Shown here piece by piece: positions 1-14,154 of a stretch of DNA of 64,000 nt. Positions within the stretch are counted from its first letter, which is position 1. Each line of letters begins with the position of its first letter. This DNA comes from Tanytarsus gracilentus. Lineage: Eukaryota; Arthropoda; Insecta; Diptera; Chironomidae. The stretch is from NCBI GenBank assembly GCA_038502055.1, contig JAXRKN010000018.1:248001-312000 (forward strand). The letters are read 5' to 3'. Under the pieces are notes generated by a model. That model saw only the letters and a program-made list of their open reading frames with translations. It had not been told where the DNA came from and ran no database searches. Position numbers and translations under genes: made by a program.

Positions 1-3000
1 CACCATTTTGATTCGTAAAAAAGTTTTTTCTCCCTCGTGAACGTGAAATGACTGCAGAAAAGAAAAGAAATAAACTTTTTAGCTCTTGTTGCTTGTTTTT
101 GTCGTTTTGAAATGAAATTGTTGTTTCGTCCGAGGCTGGAAGTCATTAAGGACGTTATGAAGGACATCTCTGGGATAGGAGAAAAAAAAGTTGTGAATTT
201 TTTAATCATTGACGGAGGAAAATCTAGCAGGAAAATTTCCCTCGAGTTTGTTGCAAAAGACAAGCAGAAAAGCTTCAACAATGGCGGAATTAAAAGTTTA
301 TTTTTGTCGTTTTTCGCATCATCGTCAATGTTGTTAACAAACTTAGGGAGTGACAGACAAAATGATAAAGAAAAAAATTAATTAGGAAGATTTTTTCTGG
401 GTGCAAAAATCGCAATAATTATTATCGAAATTAAGAGTTCCTCACCCCTTGGAAATTTGATTTTAAAAATTATATTTAGCAAAATAAATAGTAAAAAGTA
501 ATAAAAAGTAAAAAGGTATAAAATCTCAAAGTTAAAAACTTTTTCTCAACTTTCTCTCTCTTTATAATTTTCATCCTTGAAAAAACTCTTCAGACTTCAA
601 ACTTTCCGCCATAATCGCAAAATATTCTTCGCCACTCTCAAGTGAAAATTTTCCCTAATTGAATTTACACGCCATACATCTCGGCCCGATAATTGTGATA
701 ACAACTTTCGCTGTTTGTCTTCACTTCTCTCAACGGGACCCGCATCTGAGTTTTCTTGTAATTGAAGGCAAATATCTTTGAAGGAAAAAAATCATCATTG
801 TGCTTTGTGGAACGTGAAATTGGAAGAGTCGGATGGAATGTGAAGGTGTCGATGAAATGATGAGAGAAAAAATATTTGGAATTTTTAACCGAGTCGAGAG
901 ATTGTTTTCAGCAAAATTTGGAATTTTTATGATAATTTTTTTGCATGAAGAAAAAAATTTCAATAAATAAAAAGTCGATGAGAAATTCTTTAAAAACCTT
1001 CAAAATTTTGTTCTCTCGCAGTTTTTTTTTCGATCCATCATCATTTAAGTCAATTTTACCTCCCACCCTTAACATTCAATCCTTGGTAAACCTCATAAAG
1101 GAAAATGGATGTAATAAAGAGCCCCGAATGTCCATTAAACATGATCGTTATGACTCAGTTTAGCTTTTTACAAAAATTGCTGAGTTTTATGGAAATTTAA
1201 TGAGAAAATTTCAAAAGAGCTTTTTTAATTCAATCTTTAAGAATTTTTCAATTTAATTCGAGAAATTAAATTTTTTTGCCATAAATTCAAAATTCTCTTT
1301 CTGCATCGAATATTTCACAAATTTTTTTAGCAGAAAAATTTCCTCCATCTGTCAACATTGCAAATTACGAAATGGAAATGGAAAATTTCATCCCATTTCT
1401 CTTCCTGTCAATAAAGCTCTCGCTACCGTGAATGAGACGCTTTGTTTGATTACTTTCGAGGTGCATTGTGGATGAATTTCGAATGAAAAATTTGTTGATT
1501 AAAATTAAATTTGAAAGGAAGAAAAATTGTTGAGAAAATATTTGAAGAATTGCCAAGAAAATTTTTTTCTTGAAAAATTTATGAAGTTAAATTAAAAATT
1601 GTTGATATAAAAAAGAAATTTATTATTTTGTGCATAAAAAAATTATTTATTCTGAATTTTTTTACTAAACGAAATCAACAAAAAATAAATATTTCTTTCT
1701 TAAAAGTTCAATTTTATCCAATTATAAAATTTTTCCCTTCAAATCCTTTGATCAATTTTTATTTCAAGTCCCAAAAGGTAATTTCTAGACTTGCTGAGCC
1801 ATTAAAAAAGCATTCAGCAAGTCGACATGAGTTATCGAGTCTCTTTTAAGATTATCAAGACTTTCATCTTGGGAAAAATAATGACTTCGACCCATTTTAT
1901 AGCTTTTTGAATTTTTAATGAATTTTTGCATGAAAATTTTAATTTTTTAAGCTTTTGTAAAATTTGATTAATTTTCTTATAGCTTTTTAAAAATTAAAAT
2001 TTTTTAATTTTTTAAATCTTTATTCTAAACCCACAAAAAGTGGAATACCGCATCCAAACCTTAAAACATTTTCTTCCTCTCGAGTGAATTAAGAGTGGAA
2101 AATGTGCGAGGAAAATAAACTGCTGAGATGATAACAAGGAAGCGAGTTAAAGTGTTTTATGGATCTTGTGATTTTATTAATGGAGCTTATTTACTCAATT
2201 CCGGGTTGAGGGCGAAAAAAGCGACGTGGAGAATTTTTTGAGTCCAAATTTTGTGATGGTTTAAAAATTAATTTTTTCGAAATTTTCCTGAAATAAATTT
2301 TCAAAATTTTTTAAATCAAATTTTCAAAATTTTTAAATTATTTTAAAAAAGCTTTTAAAAACCACGTTCAACCCGCAAACCTCAATCACGAAACATTTTC
2401 TCATCAACACCTCGCAAAAACTTTTTCTCTCACTCAGTTTGCAAACATTTTTAGCTAGCAAACAGAAATTGAAGCTAATCGTTTGTGATTTTCCATAGCG
2501 AAAACTTTTCTCTCTCGTTGCCATTTTCCTTAAACTATGAATAACTTTTTCCTCCTCAAATAAACAACAGCTGTGAGAGAACAAAAAAATATTTGAAATG
2601 GAATTTTGTTGAAGTTGTTCGAGTGTAAATTGAAATTCTTTGAGTGGGTTTGATTTAAGTTTCAAATGCTGTAAAATTAAAAATTCCTCTTGAAGAATTT
2701 GTAACGAAAAGATTTTATGATTTTACCTTAAACGAGAAAATTTTACTGTTTTATTTTCGGTATGAAAAAAGTTCATAAAAATTATCGCAAGAAATAAAAA
2801 AAAATATTTTTCATCTCCATTTTTTGTGTGCTCACGTAAGACAGCTCAAATACCATTTATAAGCTGAGCTGAGGAAGGTAAAATGGACGAAATGACAACA
2901 GTAAAATATTTTTAAAAGCTTTTTCTATTTATGGAAAAGAAAATGTTGAATTAAAATGAAAAATAAAAAAAATCTAAATTTTTAATCTTCTAAAAATTTA

Positions 3001-6000
3001 ATAGTAAAACTTTAAAACTCTAAAATTTAATTTTTTTACTCACAACTTTTCTCTCAAATCAACCCAAAACTTTTATTTACACATTTTGCTTCCCTAAAAT
3101 TTTTCTCTTACACCCAAAACACTTTTGAATGTTGAAGAATTTTTTTCCTGTGTAAACGGTCGTCACAACAACAACCCTAAGGACTAAGGTAGAAAAAAGT
3201 AATTGAATTTTTTCTCCGTTGTCAATTCCGAGATCTGCAATTGAAGCCTAGAGATATGAGTTTTGTGAAATTTATGACGAAGAAATTTTCAGAAGCTTTT
3301 AGAGCGATAAAAAATAAAAATTTGAAGGAATTTGGAATAAATTTCTAAAGAATAACTGCAATAAATTTTTGACGAATAAACTACAGTAAAAAACTGCAAT
3401 AAAAAATTATATTTAATTTTTGCACGAATCATGTCTAAAAAATTAATTTCCTTTTCTTCTTTCTCAACTGTTCCAAAATCACCCGACATCTCCATAAAAA
3501 GGAAAATCATTTTAATCCCGGGCCCTTCATCGCATCTCATAATTTAGAGAATAAAAAAACTTTCTTTCCTTTTTTCGTCTCATTGTGAACAGAAAATGAA
3601 CAGAAAAACACAATAAAATAAAAACAAACAACTCAGGTCATAAAGGATGATGACCTGAGAGGAAAAGCTTAAGAGCGAGATGAAATAAAATAAAGAGAAG
3701 TCCAAGGAATAATAAATGACAGCAACAACATTGAGAAAATAAACATGAAGAAAAATACAATTGGAGAAAATTCAGTGAAGTGAATAAAAATTTCTTGAGA
3801 AAATTGAAGATTTTTTTGGGTTATTGAGTTAAAAATTGAAAATTCATGAGAATTTTATGAGATCTTTTCAAAATTTGTTAAAAGTTAAACAAAAATTTAA
3901 AAATTTAAAATTTTGTATTTCAATATTAAAAATTTTCAGAATGAATTCAAAAAATTTTTTTTAAAAAGTTTCAAACTTTAAATTTTGAGTCTTCACCGAC
4001 CATCACCCATAAAAACGTGAGAGAAAATCATTTTTCTCCCTCTAGTTTAAAGAATTGGCACAATTTCATTTAATTTTATGCTTCACAATCTTTCATCGCA
4101 ACATCGTTCGGAAGAATGAGCGAAAAATTTATTATGAAAAATTCTATGATGAAAAATGAAATGCGGAAAAATGCGGTTGGGAGGGAGAAAAAAAATTATT
4201 AATGATGAATGATGAAGAGAATAATTGGAAACCTTCAGGGTGTGATTTAAACAAAAAAAAATGAAGAATTAAATTATAAAATTTTTTAATATGAGCTTTT
4301 TAAAAAAATGTCAATTAAGCATTTTAATGAAAATTTTTCTTAAAAGCTTTTTTATAAAAAATTTTCTATAAACATTTTTCATGATTTTTTCTTAAAAGTT
4401 TTTTAATTTTTTTTCTTAAAACTTTTCATTCAAAGCTTTTTTTGTAAAAATTTCAATTCATTTTTATTTTCTCAATTTTGCAGCGGAAATAATTTCAATT
4501 TTATTTCTCAATATATAAAAACATATTTTTCAATTTTCATCACGCTTCACTTTTATTTCGAATTTCACTTTTTACAACCGAACTCAATTTTGTGTCATAA
4601 AAAATTGCAAATAAGGTCGAAAGAAAAAATATTAATGCTATCAAAATTAAATTAAAGTCTAAAAAAATTCTTCAAACTCACAAAATCCACCCGAGTCTAA
4701 ATGTTCACCAATTATCTTCGTCGACATCTTTCAACGCCATCAAACTTTTATCTTCCATTAGTCAGATCAATTACAAAAAGAAACCTTTTTCCATTTTCAT
4801 TCGCAAAATCCTCATAATTCTCTCAAATTAATTTTCAAATACTAAGAAAGGTGTGCAAGAATCTCGAAAGAAATCAAAATTGACATTTTACATGAAAAGA
4901 TCAGAAAGGTCTGAGTGTCCGTATTTTGTTTACATGAGATTATCTTGAAGATTACATGAAGGGTCGACATTAGAAAGTTAATGAACCGTCTTGAGGTTTA
5001 ATCTGAGGGATTTAAATTTTAATCTTAGGGATTTAATTTTTAAGTAAAAGTATTTAAATTTAATTGAATATTTTTCATTCGAGAAAGTGACAAAAAACAG
5101 CAAAAATTCACGCTGACAATTTATGACCGCCATTACCGAATTTTATGTTGCTTTCTGTCACTCGGTCATGCCATTAAAACTTGTAACTATCTCACCTCGG
5201 TTACCGCAAACAATAGTCATGACAAACTCTTAATTAACAGCCACATTGCCATCATCCATAATTTTAATTACCACATCACTCGTTTGACATTTACCAGGTG
5301 CCTCGACCCATTTTACATTTGCTTTCATTATTTCCACTTTTCCTGTCATTTGCGAGATTTTTAAGAAAAAAGTTTTCGTGTTGCGAGGAAATTTTTAACC
5401 TCAATTAAGTTTTTGTTCTTACTGCTCATTAATTTCAATTACCACTTTAAGACTGTGTTAAAAAAGGTGTGAAATTTTTTAGATTTTATATAAAAAACAA
5501 TTGTAAAGCATAAAAAAACTTTAAAAAGAAAAATCAAAACTTTTCATCCCTTGTTAATATTTCTCACTTTTCCCTCTTTCACTTTTCACATCCTGTTCCG
5601 CTTGTAAGCTTCTTTTTGACTCGTAACTGCCGCCTTTCCTTTTCACGCTTGCTTGCAAATGAAAAAGGTGGAAAATAGCATTGTAGAAAGTAATTTTTAT
5701 TAACAATAGAACAAAAGAAGAAAAATCCTCAAAAAGGGTCATTTAGAAAGAACTTTATCATTTTCATTGTTTTCGCTTTTTATTAAAAAGTTTTTAAAAG
5801 TTTCTGTATAGAAAAAAATATTTTTTATTTAACGAAAATTATTATTTTGACATTATAAATGGCACATAAAGAGCCTTATTGAGATGCTTCCTACGCACGC
5901 ACGTGTCTATCAAATTCTTTTATAATTTTTTTTGTGGAAAATTTTATAAGTTCAATCGTAAATATTTGAGGGTTGTTTGGTTACGAAAAAATTATGAAAA

Positions 6001-9000
6001 AATGAGTAAACAAAATTTAAAATAATTTTAAATTTAATGAAAATTTTATTTTATTTCCATCCTAAAGCTTTTTTTAATATTTGTAAAATATATAAACAAA
6101 ATTTAATTTATTTTAAAATATTTTTTTGGTCTTTAATCAAATTTTAAATTTTATATAAAGCTCAATATTTTGTTATTAAAATTTTTTGAGGTCAGACTAA
6201 ACTTTAGTCACTAAAGCAAAGCTCAAAAAAATTTTGTACTAAAGCTCAATTTTTTGTTTAAAATTCAAATTTTCATTTTTCTCATATTTTTAATAATTTA
6301 TTTTTTCTCTAAAGCCATTTTTTATTCTAAATAGCAATTTGTTTAATTTAAAGCTCAAATATTTTCACCCTAAATCTCAATTTTTTTTCTTCAGAATCTG
6401 CTTCAAGACCTTTCTTAAACTTTCTCCGAAGCAACTCATAAGAAAATTTTCACAATAAATTTTTTCTGACACTTTTTTCAACTTCAGTAGTCACCACGCA
6501 ATATTTTTTTCTATTCGAGTTGATTCGAATTTTGACATGACAACCCTTCGAGCGTGTTAAATATTCGAGAAAATATTAAGAAATTGAAAGATTTTTGACC
6601 CTTTTTAAGATTGAAATGTTTGAATATTCTTTCTTATTAAAATATTTTACTTTAAAAATTAGAAAATTATTCAATAATAAAAGTTTTAATTGATTTAGAA
6701 AATCTTGAAATTTTATTTAGGAAAAAACATTTAGTTGAACTTTTTTTAACAAAAAATATTTTCTATTTTATTCTCATTTCAAAAATAATTTAATAAATTT
6801 TCACAAACATAAAAAATTCCTCTTTGAAGTTTCAACGTAAATTTCTTCTTCCAATCTTACGCTAAATTAAGCGCAAAAAACACTTCAGATTGTAATAAAA
6901 ATCTCAAAAATTTCCACTCATGGGAAGGAAATAAAAATTTCTCGCAGCCCGCCCTGAGGGAAAAAATCTCTCTCTCGACAATTTGTCTCATCGTGATTAT
7001 TCTTCTTCTTCTTCTGCTTCGAATGTCTCGATTTATTTGAAGATTTATCTCGTGCTCATTCTTTTTGTGCGACTACAAGGCATTTTATCAATCCTGTCGA
7101 TTGCGTGATTTACGGGAGGTATAGGATGTCATTTTTTGTATTTAAAGATTTTTTTGTGGAGACAAAAAAGTTGACTGAATTTTCATTACTTTCAAAATTT
7201 AATTTAAAATTTCCTCACAAACGCAATCAGAAGCTGTAACAGAAGACAATTTCTTCTTGAAATTTAAATTCAACTTTATAATTGCATAACGAAATTTCTG
7301 CAGGGAATTGAATTATTCACTCGAGTGAAATTTCGCTACGAAAAGCTTTCGTTTGTGATGTAATGATAAATAGAATGAATGAAGAGCGTGTGAAGTGAAA
7401 CGAGGAAAGAAAAGTTTCATCTGGTGATGAAAATTTCAAGAAAATTGTAGTAAAATTTTTAATAAAAATTATCAAAAAATTAAACTGATTTTTTTTCAAT
7501 TTTCAATTCTTTAGAACAAAATTTCCAATCTTTTTACTTAAAAAAATTAAAACTTCTGTCTACAAAACTTTCATCAGAAAATTCCATTAAAAACTTTCAT
7601 TTGTCATTTTATTTTATTCACACACGTTTCAATTTTAATTTCTTCAAGTTCTTCACAAAGTCATTCTTAAAAAATTTAATAAAATAATTTCTCTCAGATG
7701 TTGTCATTGGTGATGATTTTTATAGAAACAATTTTATTGAGTTTCACCAAAGACAACGAAAGGTTATGAATCACGTTGATGGTTGTTATGGCGACGATTT
7801 GATTTAATCATTACATTGTTATGAGGCTCAAAAAACTCATGACAAAGAAAAGTTAATCTTGAGGTTGTGGAAAATAATGACAAAAAAGCTCATTTGGTTG
7901 GTAATTGAGAGTTTGAAAATTTTCCTATGAAAGCTTTCAGATTTTCAAGTGAAAATATTTTTTTTTAAATTAAAATTTTTAATGGAACTTTTTTGATTTT
8001 TTAAATTTATTTTAAGGTTTTGATTATCATTTTTTTAGATTATAATTTCTAAAATTTGAATTTTAATAAGAATTTCTTTAATTTTTATTTTTTTAATTAT
8101 TTTATAAAATTATTTAAAAATTCCAACTTCGTTGACCCCCAAAAAAATCTTTAATATTCTTCAAATTCAAATTCATCTTCAAAAATAAAAACCGAATCAC
8201 AAATGAAGCAATTCATTAACTACGCAATCAACGTCAATGTCCCGTCGTCAAGCAGCTGTCTTATAAGTCAGAAAATGAAATGTAAACAACAAATTCAAAC
8301 ATCTTATAATGAGGATGCGAGAGATGAGCAAAAAAAATAAAACAATTTTGTGATGAGGGAATGAAAGAAATAAATTTGATGTTTGATGAATGAATTGTGG
8401 GTTTGGATGAAGTTAAATATTTGAATATTTATTAAGTTTTTCAGTGACTTGAAATTTAATAAAAAATTTAATTTTTCTCTTTCCAGCCTTTAACCGATCT
8501 CTAATCGTTTCATCAACAGCTTTGTGAAATCTTTAAATGTGATGTAAATAGTGCGATAATTTTTAAGTAGAACTTTTAGGAAGTACAGAAAGTTTTTAAT
8601 GACTTTCAACTCTTATCATCTTCTAAGTGGATTAAAAAAAACTTTGTGAGAAAAATATTTTGATGATACTTTGAGAAAAAACATCTTTAAAGAATGTCAT
8701 TTTGTAAATATTTAGCTTTAACGTGGAAAGTAATCGGGAAATAAATTTTAGAGAATCTTCAGAGACTTAAAAACTCTTTATAAAGAAAAACTTCGAGTGT
8801 AGCTTTAGAATCTAAAGTTTAGATCGATTTTAGATATTTGTGAATTTTTAAAATCATGATTTTGTAAAACTTTAAATAAAAAACTCAAGGGGTGGAACCT
8901 AAAATTAATTAAATTAAATTTTACGACATTAAACATGACCTTTTGTGTAAATTACAAAAGAATATTTAAATTTAAAAATTTTGACTTTCCATCCCTTGGA

Positions 9001-11875
9001 AAAATTCTTGATTCTTAGAGTTTTAATTAAGATTATAAAACTGTTTAATGATCAAAATTTTAAAATTCATAAATACAAAAAATTTATTAAAATTTGTAAG
9101 TTCAAAAAATCATCAAAATTTCAAAACTTTCGTTAAAAAATTTCAAATCAAAGCATTTTAAGCAACAAAAAAACTATTTTAAAATATTTAATTAAATCTC
9201 GAGCTTCCAACAAAAAAAAATTCGTTGAAATTTTTTCAAGCAAATATCAAATTTGGTTCCTAATTAAATTTGAAATTTTTTAAAGAAAATTTTTCTCAGC
9301 CACATTTATCGATTGTTGAAAATCTCAAATGAGCCCCGAATAAAAATTTATTGAAGTTTGCATCAAGTGTGGTTTAAGAAAGATTTTGATGATTTTTATT
9401 AAATTACCCTGGTTGCACATTGAGTTCATTTGAAGTCAAATTTTGAATTAAAGTTGAATTTAAAAATAAACTGCGTGTGAACCAGGAATATTTTCCCTCA
9501 TCAAACGAGAATTTAAATTTTAAATGTACAAAGACTGTTAAAAATAATGAAAATAATGAAATTTATATGAAAAATTCTTCTTTGATGAGCAAAGATGAAA
9601 AATTTTTGTTTGGTCCTAAAATAATTTCAAAAAAATTTATTTGAAAGTACAAAATTAAAAAATCAATAAGTTTTGTTATTTAAAATTGAATTGTATTTAA
9701 TTGAGTTTTAAATTAATTTAGCTGATTAAAAAAATCAAATTTAATGAAATTTATTTTTAAAAAATGACTTTGATAAATTTTTTGTACTAAATTTAAGAAA
9801 AAAATTCTAACAAAATATCTGAAAAAATAGAAAATTGTAACTGTCCAATAAAAAAACATTAAAACTCATAAAAGAAATATTCAAAAAAATATTTATCACC
9901 AAAAATTCTAGTCAAAAAGAAAGAAGAATTTTTTTCTATTTTTGTTGACTCTTTTTAGAAATTATTAAAACCAAGGTTGATTTTTTTTTGCATATTTAAA
10001 AATTTTATTTGTTCCCTTGGTTCAAAATTGAACTCTGTTATGTTTAACAATTAAAAATTTTATTAATGGACTAAATTCTAATAATAAATCTCTCTGTGTG
10101 CTCAACTAGTCATTATGCAAGTAACTTTACAAATTTTATCAAATGAAAAAATGAATCAATTTGCTCATGATGTAAAAAGTAAAGCTCAACTATGAAAACT
10201 AAAAGTATTTATTAAAAAATCAAACAGAAAAAAATTAAATTGAAGACAATTTTATTATTTTTTAAATTTAGATTTAAAAAAATTCTTTAGGATTGAGAAA
10301 CTTTGTTAATTTACAAAAAAAAATAACAAATTTAATGCAATTGTTTTAATAATTGAATTAATAATTTTATTTGTTGCTGTTAGGGTTGGAGTTTATAATT
10401 TTAATATCAACAAGTTTCTCACCCTTGATTTTATGATTAAAAAAATGAAAAACGATACGAAAAATCTTATAAATCCATAAATTATTGTGCAACATATTAA
10501 TCCAATAAGACAAAACAAAAAAAATGTAATTGCCACTGATGACGCACGAAATGGAATTGTGGTATGTGGGCAGCAATGGTCATACCATAAATTAATTTTC
10601 TCGAGTATGTACTTGATGATGATTGAAGATTGAAACTGATTTATGTCCATTAAGACCTCAGTAACTAAAAATATAAAAGTTACGAATGAGATTTCGATAT
10701 AAAAAAATTGTATTTTAGCTCAATAGGTGCAAAAAATTATTAAATTTTAAAAATGTGAAATGAAAATTTAAAATAAAATAAGTTTCAAGTAAAAAAAATT
10801 TGCATTAAATTTTTTCAACTTTTTTCTTAATCTATTTTTCAGCCCATGATTGACATCCGTCACCCTTCATATTGCGGATAATAAATGAAATTTCTAGATT
10901 CAACATGAATGGAAATTTTTTATTGTGTTATTCATCTCCGGTGAGATGAGCCGCGAAGCTATTAGAACGAAAATTGATAGATTGTCAATCACGATTGGAT
11001 GGAGAAAAAAATTGAGCCTTATGTGATTTTTGACATAATTTTCCTCGTCTGCTTTCAATATCAAAGTCATTTAACTAATTAAACTGTTTACCAAACTTCC
11101 TTCTTCGTCATCGATCGATAATCAATTTAGATCTAATGAGATTTGATAAGTTTCACTCTCAACTTTCGTCTCACAGTCTATTAAGTCCTTGATACCATTG
11201 AACATACAAAAAACATATTGGATTAGAGTCAATAATGGCCATTGAGGGACATTTTTGGTAGCGAAGAAAATGCCATTAATGAGAAGGAAAGAAAGTTTAT
11301 TGAGCTCAATTAATTCAAATCGCTTCGCATTTATTGAATTTAACTGCGTTTGATATTAAGAATGTGGAAAGTATTTATTGTAATTTAGATGCAAAAAAAT
11401 TGAGTTGAAAAAATTTCAAAAATCAAAGTTTTAAATTTTAGCAAATATGAAAGAAATTTAAACTTTTCTGAACTTTAACAATTTTTATTGAATTTTTCGA
11501 GAGAGTAAAAAACATCAAAATTCAATATGTGAAATTTCGCACCCTAAAAAATCTTATTTTACTTTTAAAAAATTTTCTCATTCAACAAAAAAAAAATCTT
11601 AATTAAATTTTCCCTTCAACTGAATTGAGTTTCGCATTGAAGAAAATTTCACCTTCATTAGAAATTATTTAATGAAATAAATTGATTAATTTCCTTTCAC
11701 AAAACGTTTCGTGCCAACTCAGCCAGAATCAATCTTCATTCAATCAATTTCGCACTTTTTAATGTACGCGATGATGTATGAAAAAAAGAGAAAATTTCCA
11801 GCTTTCCAATGTAAAACTTTAAAGTCGCAAAAAATTTCAGTTTCAACCAGGAAATCGAACTGAAAGCACTTAAAA
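1..11875. other. AT-rich region without a recognisable gene
   Basis: I see no exon that I can support here. Open frames are short, of odd composition (Phe/Lys/Ile/Asn-rich), lack family motifs, and are not joined by phase-compatible splice sites. Slightly less AT-rich islands lie around 5,100-5,330, 7,740-7,880 and 10,850-11,250. They could be regulatory or be parts of long introns, but nothing in the sequence proves this. It may be intergenic or a large intron of a gene starting outside the window. Confidence 0.6.
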
Positions 11876-14009
11876 ATGAAGCTTACATTTTTTATTTTAA
11901 TATTTTTAAAATTTTACTTTGTATTTTGCTCGTTAAACCTCACTCAAAGTGCGTGTAAGATTGTTGACGAGGTGTTTAAGAAGGAAAATTGGATGAAAAC
12001 CATCGCGATTGTAAATTTTGAGGAAAATATCGATGAAAAAGTGATCAATAACTTTGTGAAATGCTTGCCAATGGAACTCACTGTGGTTCTCATTGATGCA
12101 ATCAGTTATGACGTATCAAAATCGACTCACTATCATGCTGACTTTGTTGTTGCATTCGTTCACACTTTAAACGTTACATGGAAAATGGTGAGTGCTCGAG
12201 TGATTAAAAATGCGAAATTACTTAAAAAAATTAAAATTTAAAAATTTAATTTCAATTACAGAAAAAGCTCGTCAACTTAATTGCGGACATTTATAGAAAA
12301 CCAATCATTGACCACAACTCAAAGTTTTTGGTTTTAACATCAAGCTCAGAAAGTCATCGGCAAAATATTGCAGATAATTTTCTAGATTGTTCGGTCCTCA
12401 ATCTTGCGATACTTTATGAAGAATCTGATGAGGTTTTCATCAAAAATCCAATGACGACATTAAATTTGGACAACCAAACAGTTGAAGAAATTTACCCAAA
12501 CCCCCTCAAAGATCTGAAGCAACACAATCACATAATTTTGATCAGCGAACAAAGACCAAGAGTTCGAATAGAGAAAAACAATTTTGTCTCAAAGTATTGT
12601 TACCTACTTGAAGCCATCGCAGGAGTTGAGAACTCGAAAATGACTTACACAACTCTACTTGGATCGAGAACTCAAATGCATCAAAATCACATTTTACTCT
12701 ATGAAAAGGCACAGTTTGAGCTAACTTTGAACACAATATTCAATCCACCAAATCATGCACCGAAATTGATGACATACGAAGAAACTGGAAATTGTCTTCT
12801 TGTTCCAAAATATGAGAGAAAATTTCGCATTTTTCGTTTCTCCATGGTGAGAATTTAAAATTTAAAAAATTATTTTAAAATTTTAAAAATTAAATTAAAT
12901 AATTAGAAATTTATTTGAATAATTAAAAATATTTTAAATAATTAAAAATTAGTTTAAATAATTAAAAATCTTTAAAGCCTTTTGAACTTTCGGTGTGGAT
13001 TGCGATTCTTATAACGATGATATCATGCATGATTATATGGCGATTGTTTAGTACTTCAACCTCAAGTTGGTTCATTCCATTCTTTTTCTGGACATTTTTG
13101 CTGGGACAAGGAATTAATTTTCCAACCGACCGCAAAGCTCTTAAAATTCTGCTGCAGATTTTGGTGTTTGCGCTTTTTATTCTTGGCAATGCATATCAAG
13201 GCGTCATTACGTCATTCATGATTGAACCTGACCAACCAGAGCTGATTAAATCATTGGATGAACTTTTAGCGAGCGGTTATAAAATTTTAAGTCGAGCGAA
13301 CTTTGTTTCCGAAAATGAAAAATTCAAGGAACATAGATCAAAGTTTATCACCCCAAATGATCTAAATTTTGTCATGAATTTGACTGAGATGCATGCAAAC
13401 CAAACAGCGGTTTTGATATCGTGTGAGCTCTCGCGGTATTTAATTTCAACCGGTGAAGCTTCGCAATTTTATGTCATTAACGAAATTTTAAGGCCAGACT
13501 TCATTCAACTTCAGGCGACATTTCTCAACAAGTATTTGAAGCGATGGCAATTGATTATGGATTGGTGCTTTGAAGCTGGTCTTCCTCAAGCTTGGGAGAA
13601 GTTTGTGAGTGATGAAAAGATTTTCAAGCAAGACAACGAAGATTTGAGGAACGTTTTAAATTTAACTCACATTGGGATCCTTTTTTACGCCTTAATTTCT
13701 GGTTTTATTCTTGGACTTTGTGCATTATTTGCTGAGATTTTTTGGCACGACTTTGGTGAACCTTACTTCAAGAGAAGAAAATATTTGAAGGCAAATAAAA
13801 GTTTTGTCCGAATTCCGAGGAGAAAACTTCGAAGAATTAAAGTTCGGCCATTTGAGATGAGTAAACATGAAACACTTAATGATGTTTCAGAAGAAATTGA
13901 TGAAATCGGTCACGCACAAATTGACAATGAACCGCGGGAATTTTTTGATCCACCAGAGGGATTTGAAGAATGTTCACCATCTCAAAATGTTCAAGTTGAA
14001 ATTCATTAA
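11876..14009 (+). CDS. Divergent ionotropic receptor (IR family chemoreceptor)
   Basis: Three coding exons: 11876-12187, 12262-12846 and 12978-14009, all phase 0, encoding 642 aa. The protein starts with a hydrophobic signal peptide (about residues 1-19) followed by a roughly 280-residue extracellular region. Exon 3 opens with PFELSVWI, the usual entry into the first membrane helix of insect IRs (about 301-323). A pore-loop-like segment (about 328-347), a second helix ending in AYQGVITSFM (about 355-380), the second ligand-binding lobe with DELLASGY, and a third helix (about 528-556) follow. The length and helix order are those of variant ionotropic glutamate receptors, ligand-gated cation channels of chemosensory neurons. 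The cytoplasmic tail is long (about 85 residues), with a basic stretch and then an acidic one. The ligand cannot be predicted. It is a divergent IR, not one of the conserved co-receptors (IR8a/IR25a). Confidence 0.85.
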
Positions 14010-14024
14010 GAAAATGGAAGTTAA

Positions 14025-14154
14025 CAGAGATGGGCAATTACATTGTAATCCAGTAAAAATTACATTAAATAAAATAACATTTTCATACAAAATTCATGTA
14101 ATTTTCCGAAATTAAATTTTTGTAATGTTTTTTTTTTGTAATTGCCCATCAATG
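14025..14154. mobile_element. hAT-like MITE, copy 1
   Basis: It starts CAGAGATGGGCAATTACATT and ends in a degraded GTAATTGCCCATC inverted end. Flanking 8-mers gaagttaa and gaggtaag match at 5 of 8 positions, as expected for an old target-site duplication. It begins 15 bp after the IR stop codon, so it probably lies in that gene's 3' UTR. Confidence 0.75.

Noticed and set aside
112..381. Open frame of 89 codons near the left edge
   Set aside because: No family motif, biased composition and no splice partner. This length is expected by chance.
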